A stretch of DNA of 64,000 nucleotides from Lethocerus indicus (Eukaryota; Arthropoda; Insecta; Hemiptera; Belostomatidae): contig JACDQD010000004.1 of assembly GCA_019843655.1 (NCBI GenBank), positions 25,493,872 to 25,557,871 on the forward strand, in the 5' to 3' direction. A program made the translations under genes and the position numbers. Positions 39,351-52,850 of this stretch are shown piece after piece (the first letter of the stretch is position 1; each line of letters starts with the position of its first letter). Under the pieces are notes generated by a model. The model ran no database searches, was not told the origin of the DNA, and saw nothing but the letters and a program-made list of their open reading frames with translations.

Positions 39351-42069
39351 AAACAAACCGGCAGAGAGGGAAAAACAGGAAGGCAAATACCCGCGCCTCA
39401 ACCTATATTTCTACTGACCCATTGACACCGCCCCAGCCTATATTTTATGATTCAATTTCCTACCGCTACTCCCGTTTCATTTTTCACTTTTCCCCTATTA
39501 GAAACGGGGTTATTTCAACAGGAATTAAAATAACCTTAGCAATACTCATTTGATAGCTCACTCCTCTCTCTGGAACGGTTTTATGAACGACCAGCCAGGT
39601 ATTGCCGATATTTCCGGTACGTCTGTGTCTCTACTAATGATCTGAGGTAATCACGAACACCTGTACAAATATTGACCGCTATTCACTGTCGAGAGTCTCA
39701 GTCGGCACGCAACATTCCTAAGAACGATAACTATTTAAAATTATATTTATTTATGAAAAAATATCCACACAAAATCCATACAACCCGCCGCATCAACGAC
39801 ATGACATTGTTGTACACTCGAACTACTGGGATCTATTATTTAGCTAGATTTATTGCAAATAAATATTAGTGCGGCTCCTACACTCAGATAATGAATTCCA
39901 TATTTTCCTCTAATAAAAGCAATAAACGAACTGTATAGAAATCGAGATGCCTTCAACCCATAAAGTAATTCACCGCTGCCGTACTCTATTGAATTAGAAA
40001 TAGGGGAGAAATAGGGTTCGACATTAAACCGGAGTAGATAATAAAACTGAATTAGGATCCGAGTTTAGTATGGGGCGGAAATAAAACCACCCCCTTCCCT
40101 TACTTCATTGTAAGAAGTTATTTGAGAAGGGGAGCGTGCAGCGACATGTGCTTCCATTGGAGTAGAAAAATTAAAACCCGAGGGGCGGGGGGGTGGTGTT
40201 TGGACCGTACGAGCGGTCAGGTAATCAAGGGGTCCGTGCAATACCACCGCCTTCCTAATCAAACCCGAACAGGGGAAAAACAAAAGGGTACGAACAAAAA
40301 ACAAAAAATAGCCAGGTTTCCCAATGATCGCTGACTGTGATTCGACCGCCGACCGGGTCTATTTCGAGGAGGAGTAGACACATTCTAATCTCTAATCGAC
40401 CGAAATCGGGTCAGTGTTTTTTTTACTTTTAAAAAGATTAGTCTCAAATTAAAATATCGCCAATGAATTTATTAATAAAGCGGGGTCCACGGAATTGAGA
40501 AACTCTGTAGGATAGTTCACAGCACGTACAACAGATCACTAGAAGAGATATACTTTTTCTAGCCGTCTTCAGTAGCATTCCATCAGAAAATAAGTCGATA
40601 ACCACATATTTTAAATCCTTACATACATCCTCTAATGACTAAGTATGACAAATGTAATTGAGTTCATTAATCGTATTAGGTTAAAATAATGCAGCTTTAA
40701 TTATCGGTAATTTAGTAATTCGTAATAGCAATTAATAGACTGATTAAATCAGATATTTTCCATGGAATGCAGGCTAACTGTCCGACTGTACAGTCTGTTA
40801 CTGTTATACACAATTATCGCGATGAAAATTAATGCAGGGCCAATGAAACTTTAATTAATTCACGTTAATAATTGTAATTCAAAGTGAAACATGAGATTTC
40901 CGGTAGCTGGCGATGGGCAATTTAAAAATGAAAATGGGGAAGCGGCCTGTGTTAGTAATAATTTCGATTAGTACGGACAGCTGTACAAGAGCTGGCGTCG
41001 TAATAGTTCCGCTTGTTCGGTTCAATTTAACAAAGCGCGTTAGTAAAATGACAATGGACATTTTTCTGACGTTAATGACCTATATAATGTACCCTGAATC
41101 CGGTCCGATAAATCATATACGGCCGGATGCAAGCATAACATCGAGTTGTAACAATCGAAAACCGATTTTTAGCCAATTCATCATTGCAACATTAGAGCCA
41201 ACAGGCTTGATTCATATTCTTCAGTATTACGCAACGTACTACTATTTATTAGACCAATGTATTGCCAGACTGCATAACGTACAGTCATGATGAAAAGCCC
41301 CACAAATTCAACAATTATGCAAAGTGAAAACCCTAGAGATTCAATACTATTTATGAACCTGTTGTTACACAATTCATTCAAAACATTAAAAAAGATTATA
41401 TGATTTTACAATTGACTGTATGCCTGAAACAATTGGTCAGATTAGATCGTTTCCAAAAATAAAAATTACACCCCATGGAATTAAGATTTGAGTAATTAAA
41501 CTACATGGCTATTCTGCCACGATCACAGATTCCCATATACAGATTTGGGAATCCGATTATTGAAAAAAGTTAGCACCCATATTAATGTTCCGGTTTATTA
41601 GCCCGGGGGTTTCGTAACAGAGACCGAGTTCAGGGTCTCTGTTTTGCGCGGGAAATAACCACCGTTGAATAACCGTCAGCGTTATCTAATTATATCTCGT
41701 AGGGGGGACGGGCTCAGGTTCAAGGGCAGTCCTCCGCAGTTCCAGCCAACAACCTGATTCCTGACTTTGATATCCGAACTGCAAAGGTAACACAATGTCC
41801 CACACAACGTCCGCAGGTCGAAAAGCGGATCGAATACAGCGGTGTGAAGCTGTAAATAAATCTCTGCTGAGATATCAGACTTGGATACGGTTGGAATAGC
41901 ACAGCTGAAAGGTGAGAAGATAACCGAGACAAAGGAGGCTAGATGTAATTTAATGTACCCGGGGTTAACAAACTTTAATTGATTTAAGCACTATTTTTTA
42001 TAACGTTTTGGAATATTGCGAAATACAGTATGAATTTTTAAAAAACCAGAATTATTAACAGAAATATAG

Positions 42070-42317
42070 TTTACCGTAGATTTCGTGTGTTTCTGTCTCC
42101 TCTCGCTGGTTTGGTCTTTTGCTAGACCGGTTTCGGCTGTTCGCCATATTCAGTAGAAGTGTTAGTCACTTTGTGGCATTTTGGATGCTCTTTGGTCATC
42201 CTCATTGCAGTGTCGCTGTCACTGAAGATGGCGAGCAGTCGAAACCGGTTTAGCAAAAGACCGAACCAGCGAGAGGAGACAGAAACATACGAAATCAAGT
42301 ATCACAAAACAAGTATT
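42070..42317. mobile_element. Foldback/MITE element with 76-nt inverted arms (copy 5, best copy)
   Basis: Arms at 42079-42154 and 42221-42296 are inverted copies with about 6 mismatches in 76 nt, around a 66-nt loop. Each arm starts GATTTCGTRTGTTTCTGTCT and continues CCTCTCGCTGGTTYGGTCTT, TTGCTARACCGGTTTCG, CTGYTCGCCATMTTCAGT. The short outer flanks TTTACCGTA and ATCACAAAACAAGTATT resemble the longer termini of copies 3 and 4, so the full element is probably longer. No transposase is encoded. The plus-strand frame starting MASSRNRFSKRPNQREETET is just one arm read as protein. Confidence 0.92.
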
Positions 42318-43444
42318 TTATATAGCTCAATTACAATTTATTAAGATTTCAATAATGACCAAAAGAGAAGTAATTGTTTAAACACAAATAAATTCCCACA
42401 TTCAACAGTGTCTGAAAAGTTACGTCGATAGGGTTATCCAAGTGTACAGTTTCAATAAAACATTTAATTAATATTAATCAAATAGAACGCTTACTATTGT
42501 CTTTGTTAACGGGATAAAATATCAAAAAGATCCGCAGTCCCATTAAAAACAATAATTAGAAGTCATTATAAGATTACGTTCTTAGATTTACGCTTTTGAA
42601 TTTTTACTAAAGAAAAACCTTCGTCCTTCACTTAAACCAGTAAATTAAATCAGAACTCCATTATAGAATTGGATTAACTTTTCGATTAGCAATGAGCATA
42701 GCGCCCGTGAATAAGGTAAACTACTCTCAGTTGTCATTTAAAATATACCATTAATGCGCAGAACGGAACTCACGTTACTCCGTTGTTACTTTTTCAATAG
42801 AATCCCATCATTACAATCCCATTTGTAATTAACAATTCCATAATTGGCAGAGTGCTCGAGGGAAGTCGCGCAATATATCTCCGCCTTTTCGCATGAAACA
42901 TTGCTTGTAAATAAACAACCAAGTTGTCATGCCAGTAACATAGGCTGGAGGAAGACGGATGGGTTTACGGACGAAACGGCGTTGCGGATAGATTTAACGC
43001 GGTCCTGTTTCACACGATTGTCTCGCTAAACGGCATGGGAAGATCAGGGCCCAATTCTTAGTTGGTAAGCGCAAAGCAATTAGGTTGTAACTTCAGAGAA
43101 GTGGGGTAACATGTCGGATGTATAACATTCCTCCGCGAGTATAAAAAGTTGTACGCTAACATTTTGAAGGGACTAATTTTTATTTCAATGATCTGTCCTT
43201 TAGTACAACTACTTCAACGTGCATAACGACATGCCGTTAAGCGTATTTTACCTCTTGCAATAAAACTTTAGTAACAATCACACCATGTGACTCGTTTTCT
43301 TGGGAGGGTTATTCATTTACTGAACTTAGTTAATAAAAATGAGGAGTCTAAATATAGCACTATTTCATTTTTATTTCCGATGACTTTTAATAGACACTAC
43401 CGGTTATTCTTCTTTATTGTCATCGTTGACTAGACCAAAGACAA

Positions 43445-43491
43445 AGAGCGAGAAAGAGACAGAGAGACAGACAGGAGAGAGAGAGAGAGAT
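43445..43491. repeat. GA-rich microsatellite
   Basis: Imperfect GAGA/GACA repeats ending in a (GA)9-like run. Confidence 0.9.
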
Positions 43492-44560
43492 GAGTGTTAT
43501 TGAAGCGGAATGCGAACCTTGTTGTAAATTTAGAAAGAAGCCAGAGTTCCGCAACAATACTGACCTCGGCCAAACCCTCCTCTTATTTTAGCCAGCGATA
43601 AACACGCCGCGAAGTATGGCAGAATTATAAAACGTTTTGTCCGTTTTTTTTTCTACATTCAAAATTTTTGTCGGGTTAAATCCTAAATAATTAAATAATT
43701 TGCATCTAATAACTGAAATATTTACTCGTGAGCAAAATTGAATGATACGAATGAGTCACATTTTGCAATAATCGGAATGTGAAAATGAAATTGACAGATC
43801 GACTGACGAACGTGAAAGGCGGGTGATTATACTACGAGGAGAGCAGCATACAAATCAGTCGACAAAATCTGCATTTTATGAATCATGCGATCTTCCGTCT
43901 GCACTCGCCTATTTGACAAATGAGTTACACGGGTTTCTCCTTTTCTCGGCGCCGCTAAAATAGTGAGCTACTTACGTATTCAAGCTGTGGGTTACATCAC
44001 TTTCTTACGAATGCGGACGGAATGCCATTAACGGCGGTAGAAAACCCGTACGATATTCCCCGCCTACTTCCAATAAAGTATATTAAATCAACCCCATACT
44101 TGAACTGTTGGGTTCGCCGAAACTATCAAACATTAATAAACTCATAATGTATGGTAGAAAAAACTAAAGCATCCTACTATATCTCCAGCCTCACCGAACT
44201 GGGGGAAAACCAGTGGAATTCTATATAACCTATATTTGGAATATTCAACACTTGGATTTATTTTTATGGCACCAAAACTCAACATTTGAATTTATAATCC
44301 TATCAGATATTTGATGATGTAGATTTGATGATATTTGTGCATATCTCAGTCACTTCGAATTTCAATATTTAAATTGTAATTAATACAGAAAATTCGCCCT
44401 TCTCAACCCAGCGGTGAGGCTTTTCCGATTCGTGGTTGCCATAATACTGAGTAGAGAGTCTAGGGTTTTTCTTTATTTAAATATCGCCAGAGTAATCGTC
44501 CGAATGTTATAACGAGAAAGTTTTTTTCGGTACCAGGTTGTTAGAGCAAAAGAGTGTCTA

Positions 44561-44829
44561 GATGGATCGATAAGGAGAGAAACAGGGAGAAGGAGGAAGT
44601 GTGTGTGGGAAAGAGAGAGGAATAGAGAGAGAGAGGATGATGAGGGAGGGGGTGAGACAATGCACTTCTATTACTCCATCCCACCGACTCGTCTCTGTCC
44701 TTAAAGAAGTCCTTGAATAGAGGATAAGGGGAGGGAGGGTGTAAAAGGGAGAACGGACGAGAAAGGATAGATAGGCGGTGGAAGAGGACGGAGGGAGACA
44801 GAGAGAAATAGAGGAAGAGAGGGAGTCCT
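44561..44829. repeat. Long polypurine tract followed by a pyrimidine-rich block
   Basis: About 270 nt dominated by G and A on the plus strand, interrupted near 44660-44710. It is followed at 44850-45000 by a C/T-rich block, so the two could pair as imperfect inverted polypurine/polypyrimidine arms. The Ser/Leu/Pro-rich frames are artefacts of composition. Confidence 0.8.
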
Positions 44830-47800
44830 TTGAATGGCAGAGTACATATCTCTTTCTCACCGCCGAATATCACCTCCCCCCCTCCCTCCATTTTCTTCCC
44901 TTTCCGCCCCTGTTCACCCTGTTTTCATCCTAATTCTCTCCCTTTGCTCCCGTTCTCCAGACAACACCGCCCCTCCTACCAATATCACATCCCGCATTTA
45001 ATCTTTCCCTGCCGCCGACGCCGCCGTGTGTACCTGTACTCTGTTCATCGGAGTACAATGTGTGACGTCTTCACGCCCCAACTATCCATCCCGCGCCCCG
45101 TCAGAGGACAATTTCCAAATTGGCGCGACCACAATGCCACATGAACCTCAATCTACGATAATTAAAGTAGTAAAACGTAATTTTTAATAAAGCATAATTT
45201 CTAAGAGATGTGTTACAATTTTCAGATGAAACAATAAATGTGGAATACGTACCTAATCACGTAATTTATACGCTCGCGTTATACTAGAATGAAAATGTAA
45301 ATCAGGAAACACATGGAAATATATGACTTTTAATTCAAATTTAAGACGAATACGGTAAAAAAAATTACAATTCAGCCACCGTGCGCCACCTATCGAAGGA
45401 AGAATGGACTATATAAGCGGTTTGGAACTATATACTGCCTTTCTTTTGAAGAGAGCGATTTTAGGCAATTTTGAAATGAGGGCAACCATTTTCTTTTTCC
45501 CGATTCCGGTCAACGGTCGGTAATATTTTAGCTCCTTAGTCCGATAAGAAGGTTTACAGATGACTATGAAAGAAGTTCAGGATCTTATTATTATAGCAAA
45601 AAAAACAAGTAAATAAATGATAAGAACATCAAAACGGGGGGGGGGGTGAAACTTGGCCTTTCAGAAAGTCGTTATGTGCCGTCGGTGCCCAATAACAAAG
45701 TCAGCCCACTCCATGGGACCTGTTGATCTAACCAAGTTGGGCTTTATGGCCATTATTTGAGCTAATAAATTTGGTCCCGGACTTGGGAGTTTTTGCGATG
45801 TGGCCAGTCCATTAGGAGGGCCAATACACGGCCGAGACACGTACATGGCCGGCGGTAAATATTTATGACCGTTACCAACAGTTGGGTCAATCAATAAATG
45901 AACTCGCCTTCGTTTTTACACTGGGTGGGAGTTACTTGAAAAAAGGAATTCTTCTCCAGCCCTGGAGTCCTACACAATCATCATTCAATCATGACGTTTA
46001 CAATCAACCAGTTTCAATAATGGCAACCTATATCTATATAGAATGAAGAGTAATGCATGACCACAATTCAGCCGATGGTAGCTCAATGTCAGTTTTCGCT
46101 AATACATCAATAAGCCAATGCGTTTTCGAAACAGAAGCGCGGTGCTGTACCGTCAGGCGCCGCTTGTAACAAAAATTATAATCGAATCGCGCGATATTTG
46201 CAATACATTAGGGAATTATAATTATCCTACAACATATATCATTTTTGTAAATTTTAATTCATATACCTACTTCCCAATTTACAATACGCATTATTTATTA
46301 TGTTACCTTCTACTGACAAGTATTACTCTGATCAGTATTTCATTTTCTTATCGTTATCCTCCTAGTTATTATCAGCTAGATATGTCAGCCAAGGTTATAC
46401 GTTTCTTATCAATATGCCTTATTTATATTAAGGTCCACAGTTTAGTTTTTCGCAAATAATTTACCCATTACACGATTTTAATGCTACGGGTTAATGGGTA
46501 AGAACAGGCTACACAGGGTTATTTGCAATAAGGCCCTGGTAAATTCTGGGGTTAACACAGACAACAGTAATTCTTCAGGAATGAAGAATCGTGGCTGCTC
46601 GAATACACGGAGCTGTGAGGTGCAATTACTCGCTCGAAATCACTAAATCAACCGGTCTCACGAAACACTACGAACAAGAACGGGGGGAATTAGCGGAAAA
46701 AATACCTATTATTTATGGGCCCCCTATTACCATCCAGATTGGGAGTTATCGAACGATCCGAGATAATGGTATCTGGGATGCGTCTGGAACGGTGAATACA
46801 GGGGAAAAAACGCGGTTAAATTGTACGGGATTGGATATCCAAGGAGAATGGGGGCCGTCCGAACGACCCGGGGGTTGGGCGACCCGTGGAGTTTATCGGT
46901 GTATACCCCACCGAAGTTATAACCCGGCTCCAGGTAAGGCTGTCCCCCGGGCGCCCTTTAACCAGTTATATCTCCCGCTATCCCTATCTTAATGGCCGCT
47001 TCTACCATTCCATTTCGTACGGAGCCACCCCCCCCTCCAGCCCTAACCATCGAACATCTCTCCCCCGCCGAACACCACCCACGGGCCACCTTTTGCACTA
47101 TTCAACCCCGTCTATATTTCTTTTTTCCGCCAAAGTGTGATATTTTTTTGATCCATTCAACCCGTGTTCTTGGCCGCTAAGGCCGCTCATTAATCTCGTC
47201 TCTCCAGCATCTCAACGCCAACACACAACTAAAGAAGTTCTGTGCCACATTCTGGGGAAGACTCCTGAGGGACGTAATAGAGGTGACGTTTTGAATATAA
47301 AATTTAATGATGAAAAAAATACACGTCGTAATAACAGGTCTACCCAAAGTTTGAATCAAAATGTGTACTATATTTATGGAATCATAAAATATTATATGTA
47401 ACGAGCAACGATATAAAAGTATATCTGGGACGTGATAAGGCAATGATATGAATACATTTTAATGTGTATAAAATATTGGCAACATTATCTGGGAATGAAA
47501 CAAATGCCGTCTATAATAAGAAATGATTAAGCGTATTTTAAACTATTTTAATATTATGTTGATTACTTATAAACTGAAGTAACGTTAATCGTAAAAACAA
47601 TATCTATATCTTGATACAAGAAATAATATAATTGTACGGAAGACTGTAAGTTAAAACTGATACTGATCCCTGTAGGGATGGGGCTAATACACTTAGCCCA
47701 GATTATAAACAAGATTGAAGGGCGGTACGTGAGCACTCCCGGGTTGCCAGGGTTAAGAAAATATGGGTGACTTAAAAATAACCCCCGCCCCAATCCCTCC

Positions 47801-50800
47801 CACAAAGCATCCGAAGGCTTCTCGTATAAAAAAGCAGTTAATGGAAATTTTATGTCCCATTTTCCCAGCCGCCTCCAAGCCCAATGCAGCCGGGTCTACA
47901 GAAATGTACGATGCCGAACACTGCGTATTCGGCGGAGTCTAATGTAGCCAAACAGCCCCATTTCATCCCCCCGCTACAGCCCTATCTGCGGTCGAAAGGG
48001 CTTAACTGCGAGCCTGCGATGTTGGGGGTAAACATCGTATCATTCCGAATCCGAATTTTCTTTTTAAAAACACAACCTAGATAAAAATGAAGTGCCACTA
48101 CGATTATGGGTAAGGGACGCCTGGCGGGCGACGCGACGCCTCCATATTTCATTGTCGGCTGACAAAATTTGAGCGACTAATTTGTCTGTAAAGTTCTTCC
48201 GTCAACTCGAGACGTCGAGGAGTTCCTCGATTGAATATTCATGAGGCTCGAGGGAAAGCCCTCGGGCAAGTGTCTCTTCGCGGAGGTGCCACGTTCCACA
48301 AATGAAGAGTAGTTTGACAAACATCTTTGACACTAGTAGATCAATTAAAAATTAACATAGTCCATTACGCGGATAATTATGTCCTTTATTATCCGTTCTG
48401 AAATATGCGATAATAAAAATATACTTTTGGAGAGAATGAGCTTCAATATTCCAACCAACAATATGATACAATGTATAAATTATCGTTGTTCTGTGTGAAC
48501 ATGTTATCACGTTATTGTACCTTGCTTAACTTAGAATTTACCAACGTAAATTTTTTAAACAAAACGGTTACACAAAATTCGGTTTCAACCATTCAGAACG
48601 AAATAACGGTAAAAAGTATAACAAAAAATAACAAGAACGTTTTCCCAGTTGAAGGGTTTGAAAAGCCGGTATCTATTGTCGGCCTACTAAGACAGTTCGC
48701 GATACTAGTCGGGTTCAAGAAAAAAGAAGAAGAAAGGAACGACCCATTTTCCGGTATTCGAGACAGGATGTTGGGACCAGATAGGCACCCCATGAGGGAA
48801 GGGGGAAGGGGGTCGAGGAACATCTGTAAACGGGACGAAAAGGAGTTGGACGGGAGTTGGGGGGAGAGACGGAAATGAGCAAGAAGGACCCGATATTGCA
48901 AAATAGGAAATTACCTAGGACTCACAGGGTCTCCGCCATTTCCTATACCCCCCCTGGATAGGGGGAACCCGTCATATACTACGCTATCTCACCAAAGAGA
49001 TATCCCTTTCTCTCTCTGTCGAAAGATGGCTGGATAGGGTCAATAATGTCATACAACAAATCACGTCTCGTACCAATAAAATATTCAATTACCTCATTTT
49101 TAATTTATTATTGATTGGTTTAGAAAAAAATATGCATAATTCAGCATTATCGGGATCGCCTTCGGAAACAGGAATCATGGTATTCCAAACAATAAAACTG
49201 TTTCATATACAATTATGTACTATATTGAGATTTATATTTTGAATTTAGAAAATTGCTAGAGTTGTATTTGAACCTTGACGTTGAAAAATAATTTTGTTAA
49301 CCGATTTTTCTTTAATATTGTGTCATTATAAGTAAACATACTTACGGAACTAATTGAACGATTGTGTATCCAGCCCTAACTATTTAACATCCAAATGAAA
49401 TTTTAAGAGCACAATGGTAGGATTGAATTTTCCAGCTCAAAATTAAAAAGGTACCGAAAGTTATATGTTTTTATAACGAGTTTACAGAATAATTCACATA
49501 CCGCAAAGGAAATAGAAAATAATAAGCACCCGGGGGAAATTCAATGTAGGATCCGACGATGGTCAAGAGAGAAAGAAAGGCAGTGAAGGCGAATGCAGTG
49601 AAGAAAGGAGGACAGAGGAAGGAGAGATGAAAATAATTAAGAAATTCCGGTATAAGGAAAAAAAGGGCGATAAATAACAGGCCCCAAGGAAACAATTGGC
49701 CCTGGATCAGGCTTTGGTGTTCCTGTTTTGAAACTGGGTCGCGTTCAGCTGTGAGAACACCGGCCAAGAATTTTAGAAGCACGCTGTTCCCCGTCCATTC
49801 GGAATTGTACAAATATTACGGGCTAACTTCGCGCCGCGCTTGAAATTTAGCCCAGTTAAGTCCGGTTCAGAACTGGACAAACGATCGGTCAGTTCAACGG
49901 CGAGGTCCAAATTCAAATTTCCAGACAACTTCTGGAAACGACCCGTCCAAACTTAGGAGGGACATTAAAAGTACATCGACGAGACTCTAATCTCTGTAAA
50001 GCTAATTGGTTTTTAACGAGTTCCTTATAAGTTGACGATAAGATAATTGGCCAGTGTTATTATTAAATGCCAATCAAGATATGAAAGAATTGGAAGGACA
50101 TTCAAAACATTAGAATTAAAATTATATTACAATATAATACCAAAAGGAGACAGTGGTGTACCTTACTGTACACTGAAATAATATTATTGTTCTTATATAT
50201 TATTATAAACATTTTAAATAAGGTAATTGAAAGTAACACTGAAATCTAGAGATCCTAAGAAACAGAACGAGGGTTTTTTGTATGGACGGTAGCATTTCCT
50301 CTTACTGTTGTGAGGAAAATGCATTGGGTCGTATTTGGCACAGGAAGCGGGTAAAATGAACAAAGGAAAAATGCTTCAAATGCAAATAAAACTATCTAGC
50401 TAAGCGACTTTCGCAAACAGAACGTTGTTCAGAATGATGATCTCACCTGCAGTAGAAAACTCTAGGCGGTATACTATGAATTACGGGAGAATGAATCTTC
50501 ATTTTGAATGTGGAAAACTGTTAAACTATACAGGAAACGTGGTGAAGAGAAAAAAACTGACAGAATCCTGTTCCAGAATCAGGAAAAAGGAAAGTTGGAA
50601 AATCGTCACGTTCCATCTGAAGGCGTCAGACAGTTGAAAATTCATTTATCGGCCTAGTCGAACAACCTGACACAGTTCTACCCCGAAGACAATCCACTTA
50701 GTTTTCACTCGCTCAACGTCGGGCTCGCCATAATGCAACTCAACCCGGTAATACGTTCGTTACGACCGTGCTACTGACGACGGCAGAAAAATTAGATTTA

Positions 50801-51724
50801 GCTCAACATAAGACCACAGGAAAGAGCAGAGTTAATTACACCAGAAACGTAAATTATTGAAATATTTGACTGTTATGCGCTGACTTATACTTTCCTCCAG
50901 GTGATTAACCTTACAGTATTACACGATTTTTTTTTAACTTTACAGTTGTAAGTACAATTGATACATATATATTTTTCACGATTTTACGATTTTTTATAAT
51001 AGAGACAATAGAGGAGAGCAACTGAACGAGCAAATTAGGATGAGGAGTAAGGCGGGAATGGAACTGAAGGTATGTTGAGGTCATTATGAATGGTGTGATT
51101 TGAAACATACCGTGGGAGCATTAAGGATGGTTCGAAGAACTTTCGATTGGAATCTTTGGATGCCAGCGATGTTGGATGTCTTGGTGGAACTCCATAGTTC
51201 TATACCGTATGGTTTTAATATGGCTTTTTATATTGTGAGTTTGTTACTTAAGGTCAATTTTGATGTCCGTTTTAGCAATGGTCATAGAAGTCCAAATTTG
51301 CGGTTTAAGTCGATTTTTTTGAGTCGGGTATGTGGGTTCCACGTAACGGATAAAACAAACGACATTTATTTTCATAAATCGCGCCGGTCCTGTATTCTCC
51401 AGCGCCCATTAATAAATAACCTTTACACAGTCCTCATTTGTAATGTGGTCATCGAGGTGAAAAAAATATGGTCGGGAGTCGTCCGACTACGCTAAAGAAT
51501 TTCAGTGTACAAAAAAGAATTAGAAAACTCAGGGAGCAGTTGGAGTTGGCGTTGTGACCCAGAAGGCAATCAGGGCTTCAAGCTTGTCCCACCAGGCTCG
51601 CTCTCCACTGCCGACCTTTTAATAAGATACAAATCGCGCGTTATTTTCCCCGTCATAAATCCAAGGTGCGTGTCGCGCATATATTAAGATTATGGAACTG
51701 CTCCTGACTTTGATTTATCGAGCG

Positions 51725-51746
51725 GAGAGGAGGAGGAGGAGGAGGG
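51725..51746. repeat. (GGA)n microsatellite
   Basis: GAGAGGAGGAGGAGGAGGAG followed by GG. Confidence 0.92.
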
Positions 51747-52539
51747 TACTACACCGTCCTTTACGGCTTACCCGGCCTAGGAAGAAAAAAAAACTTTTGT
51801 TCTTTATGCTTCAATCCAAAAAGGTAAAAATAATAGCGACAAATTATTTATTTTTAACTAGGGTATAATAAATTAAATAAGTTTGTATTTAAATATGTAC
51901 ACGAAAGTTTTAGACTCTGTTAGATGGTCCGCGAACATTTGGAATAAACTCAGAGAAATCATGAAATATATCGATTAAGGCGATTAAAGCATTTAATATT
52001 CTTGTTGAATCTGTACAGCAGAGATTACTTAGTAAATCTATACAGAATGATATTTCTATACCTCGCGAATTGTAACAGTCAAGTTACTCTCAAATAACTG
52101 AGAAACACTTTTTATAACTACATCGCTGACCGAATTCAACTTGGATTGGACCAAGCGATTTGGGGCAGGGAATTCATGGTGCTGAAATGATTTATTTAGT
52201 TATTTATGAAATTAATGGCGAAGAAGGTAAAACGGCACTTTTTAGGTACTACATATTTAAACGCTTTACAACGCTCTCAGAGAAGTGGCAATGACGGCTC
52301 GAATATTTAAGCAGCTTGAAATTGTTGGCGTTTAGAATTTTTTAAAATTTGGACTCGTTAGTACAACTCGTGCAATGAATTCTGGTAGGAGAGGAAAACA
52401 ATATTGGAGGCATTGCAAATACATCGAATTCTCTTCTTACTGCGCCGTTTGCTATTTAGTAACGGTTAAAATGGCCTAGTGTAGATCCTCTGTAGAGGAC
52501 TATAGTCGTGTTTATTGTGGAGGGAGGCTCGCCCTCTAC

Positions 52540-52850
52540 CTGACGGTGTGACGTAGCGGCGACCAGCTGTCTGCCGAGGGACCCCCCTCGCCCCTTCCCC
52601 TCCGCCGCCACCACCACGCCGGTGTTCCTAACTGTTCCTGACGTCATCGTCTCCGCCGTACGTCATCGCGGCCACGCACAAATCAATGGCCCATCTCCCT
52701 CCATCGCCGGCGTCATCCCCCCACGCCAACGCGATTGATGACAACGCCGCCCAGTCGTGTGTAGTCCCCGTTTACGCACGTCCGACCGTAGACCTCCCGA
52801 TTCAATCCGCAGGTTACAACCGAACCAGTCTATAATACAAATGGGCAATT
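52540..52850 (-). promoter_or_regulatory. CpG-rich promoter-like block with CRE/ATF cluster
   Basis: Contains TGACGTAG (52549-52556), the full palindrome TGACGTCA (52639-52646) and TACGTCAT (52659-52666), plus CGTCATC half-sites near 52710. The sequence is GC-rich and CpG-rich between AT-rich flanks. CREB/ATF sites clustered in a CpG-rich block are typical of promoters. It lies upstream of the leftward KDM3 gene, so it is a reasonable candidate for its promoter, but no transcript start can be shown from sequence. Confidence 0.4.

Noticed and set aside
42221..42260. Hammerhead ribozyme-like core (CTGAAGA...GAAAC) in the foldback right arm
   Set aside because: The hammerhead needs CTGATGA; here it is CTGAAGA, and the flanking stems do not form the three-way junction.
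44541..44891. Ser/Leu/Pro-rich minus-strand open frames of 100-116 codons
   Set aside because: Products of a polypurine tract; two overlapping frames are equally open.
51100..51495. 131-codon plus-strand frame with LWMPAMLDVLVELHSS, reminiscent of the end of a LINE reverse transcriptase
   Set aside because: No YxDD, no neighbouring RT or endonuclease motif on either strand; the similarity is a few residues.
52456..52848. Two in-phase minus-strand frames separated by one stop in the CRE block, possibly the KDM3 first exon (LVAATSHRQVEG)
   Set aside because: The resemblance to the KDM3 W-x-G-V-I-R-A-x-T-H-R motif is partial, the Trp is absent, and no donor in the right phase follows. Kept only as a promoter-like block.
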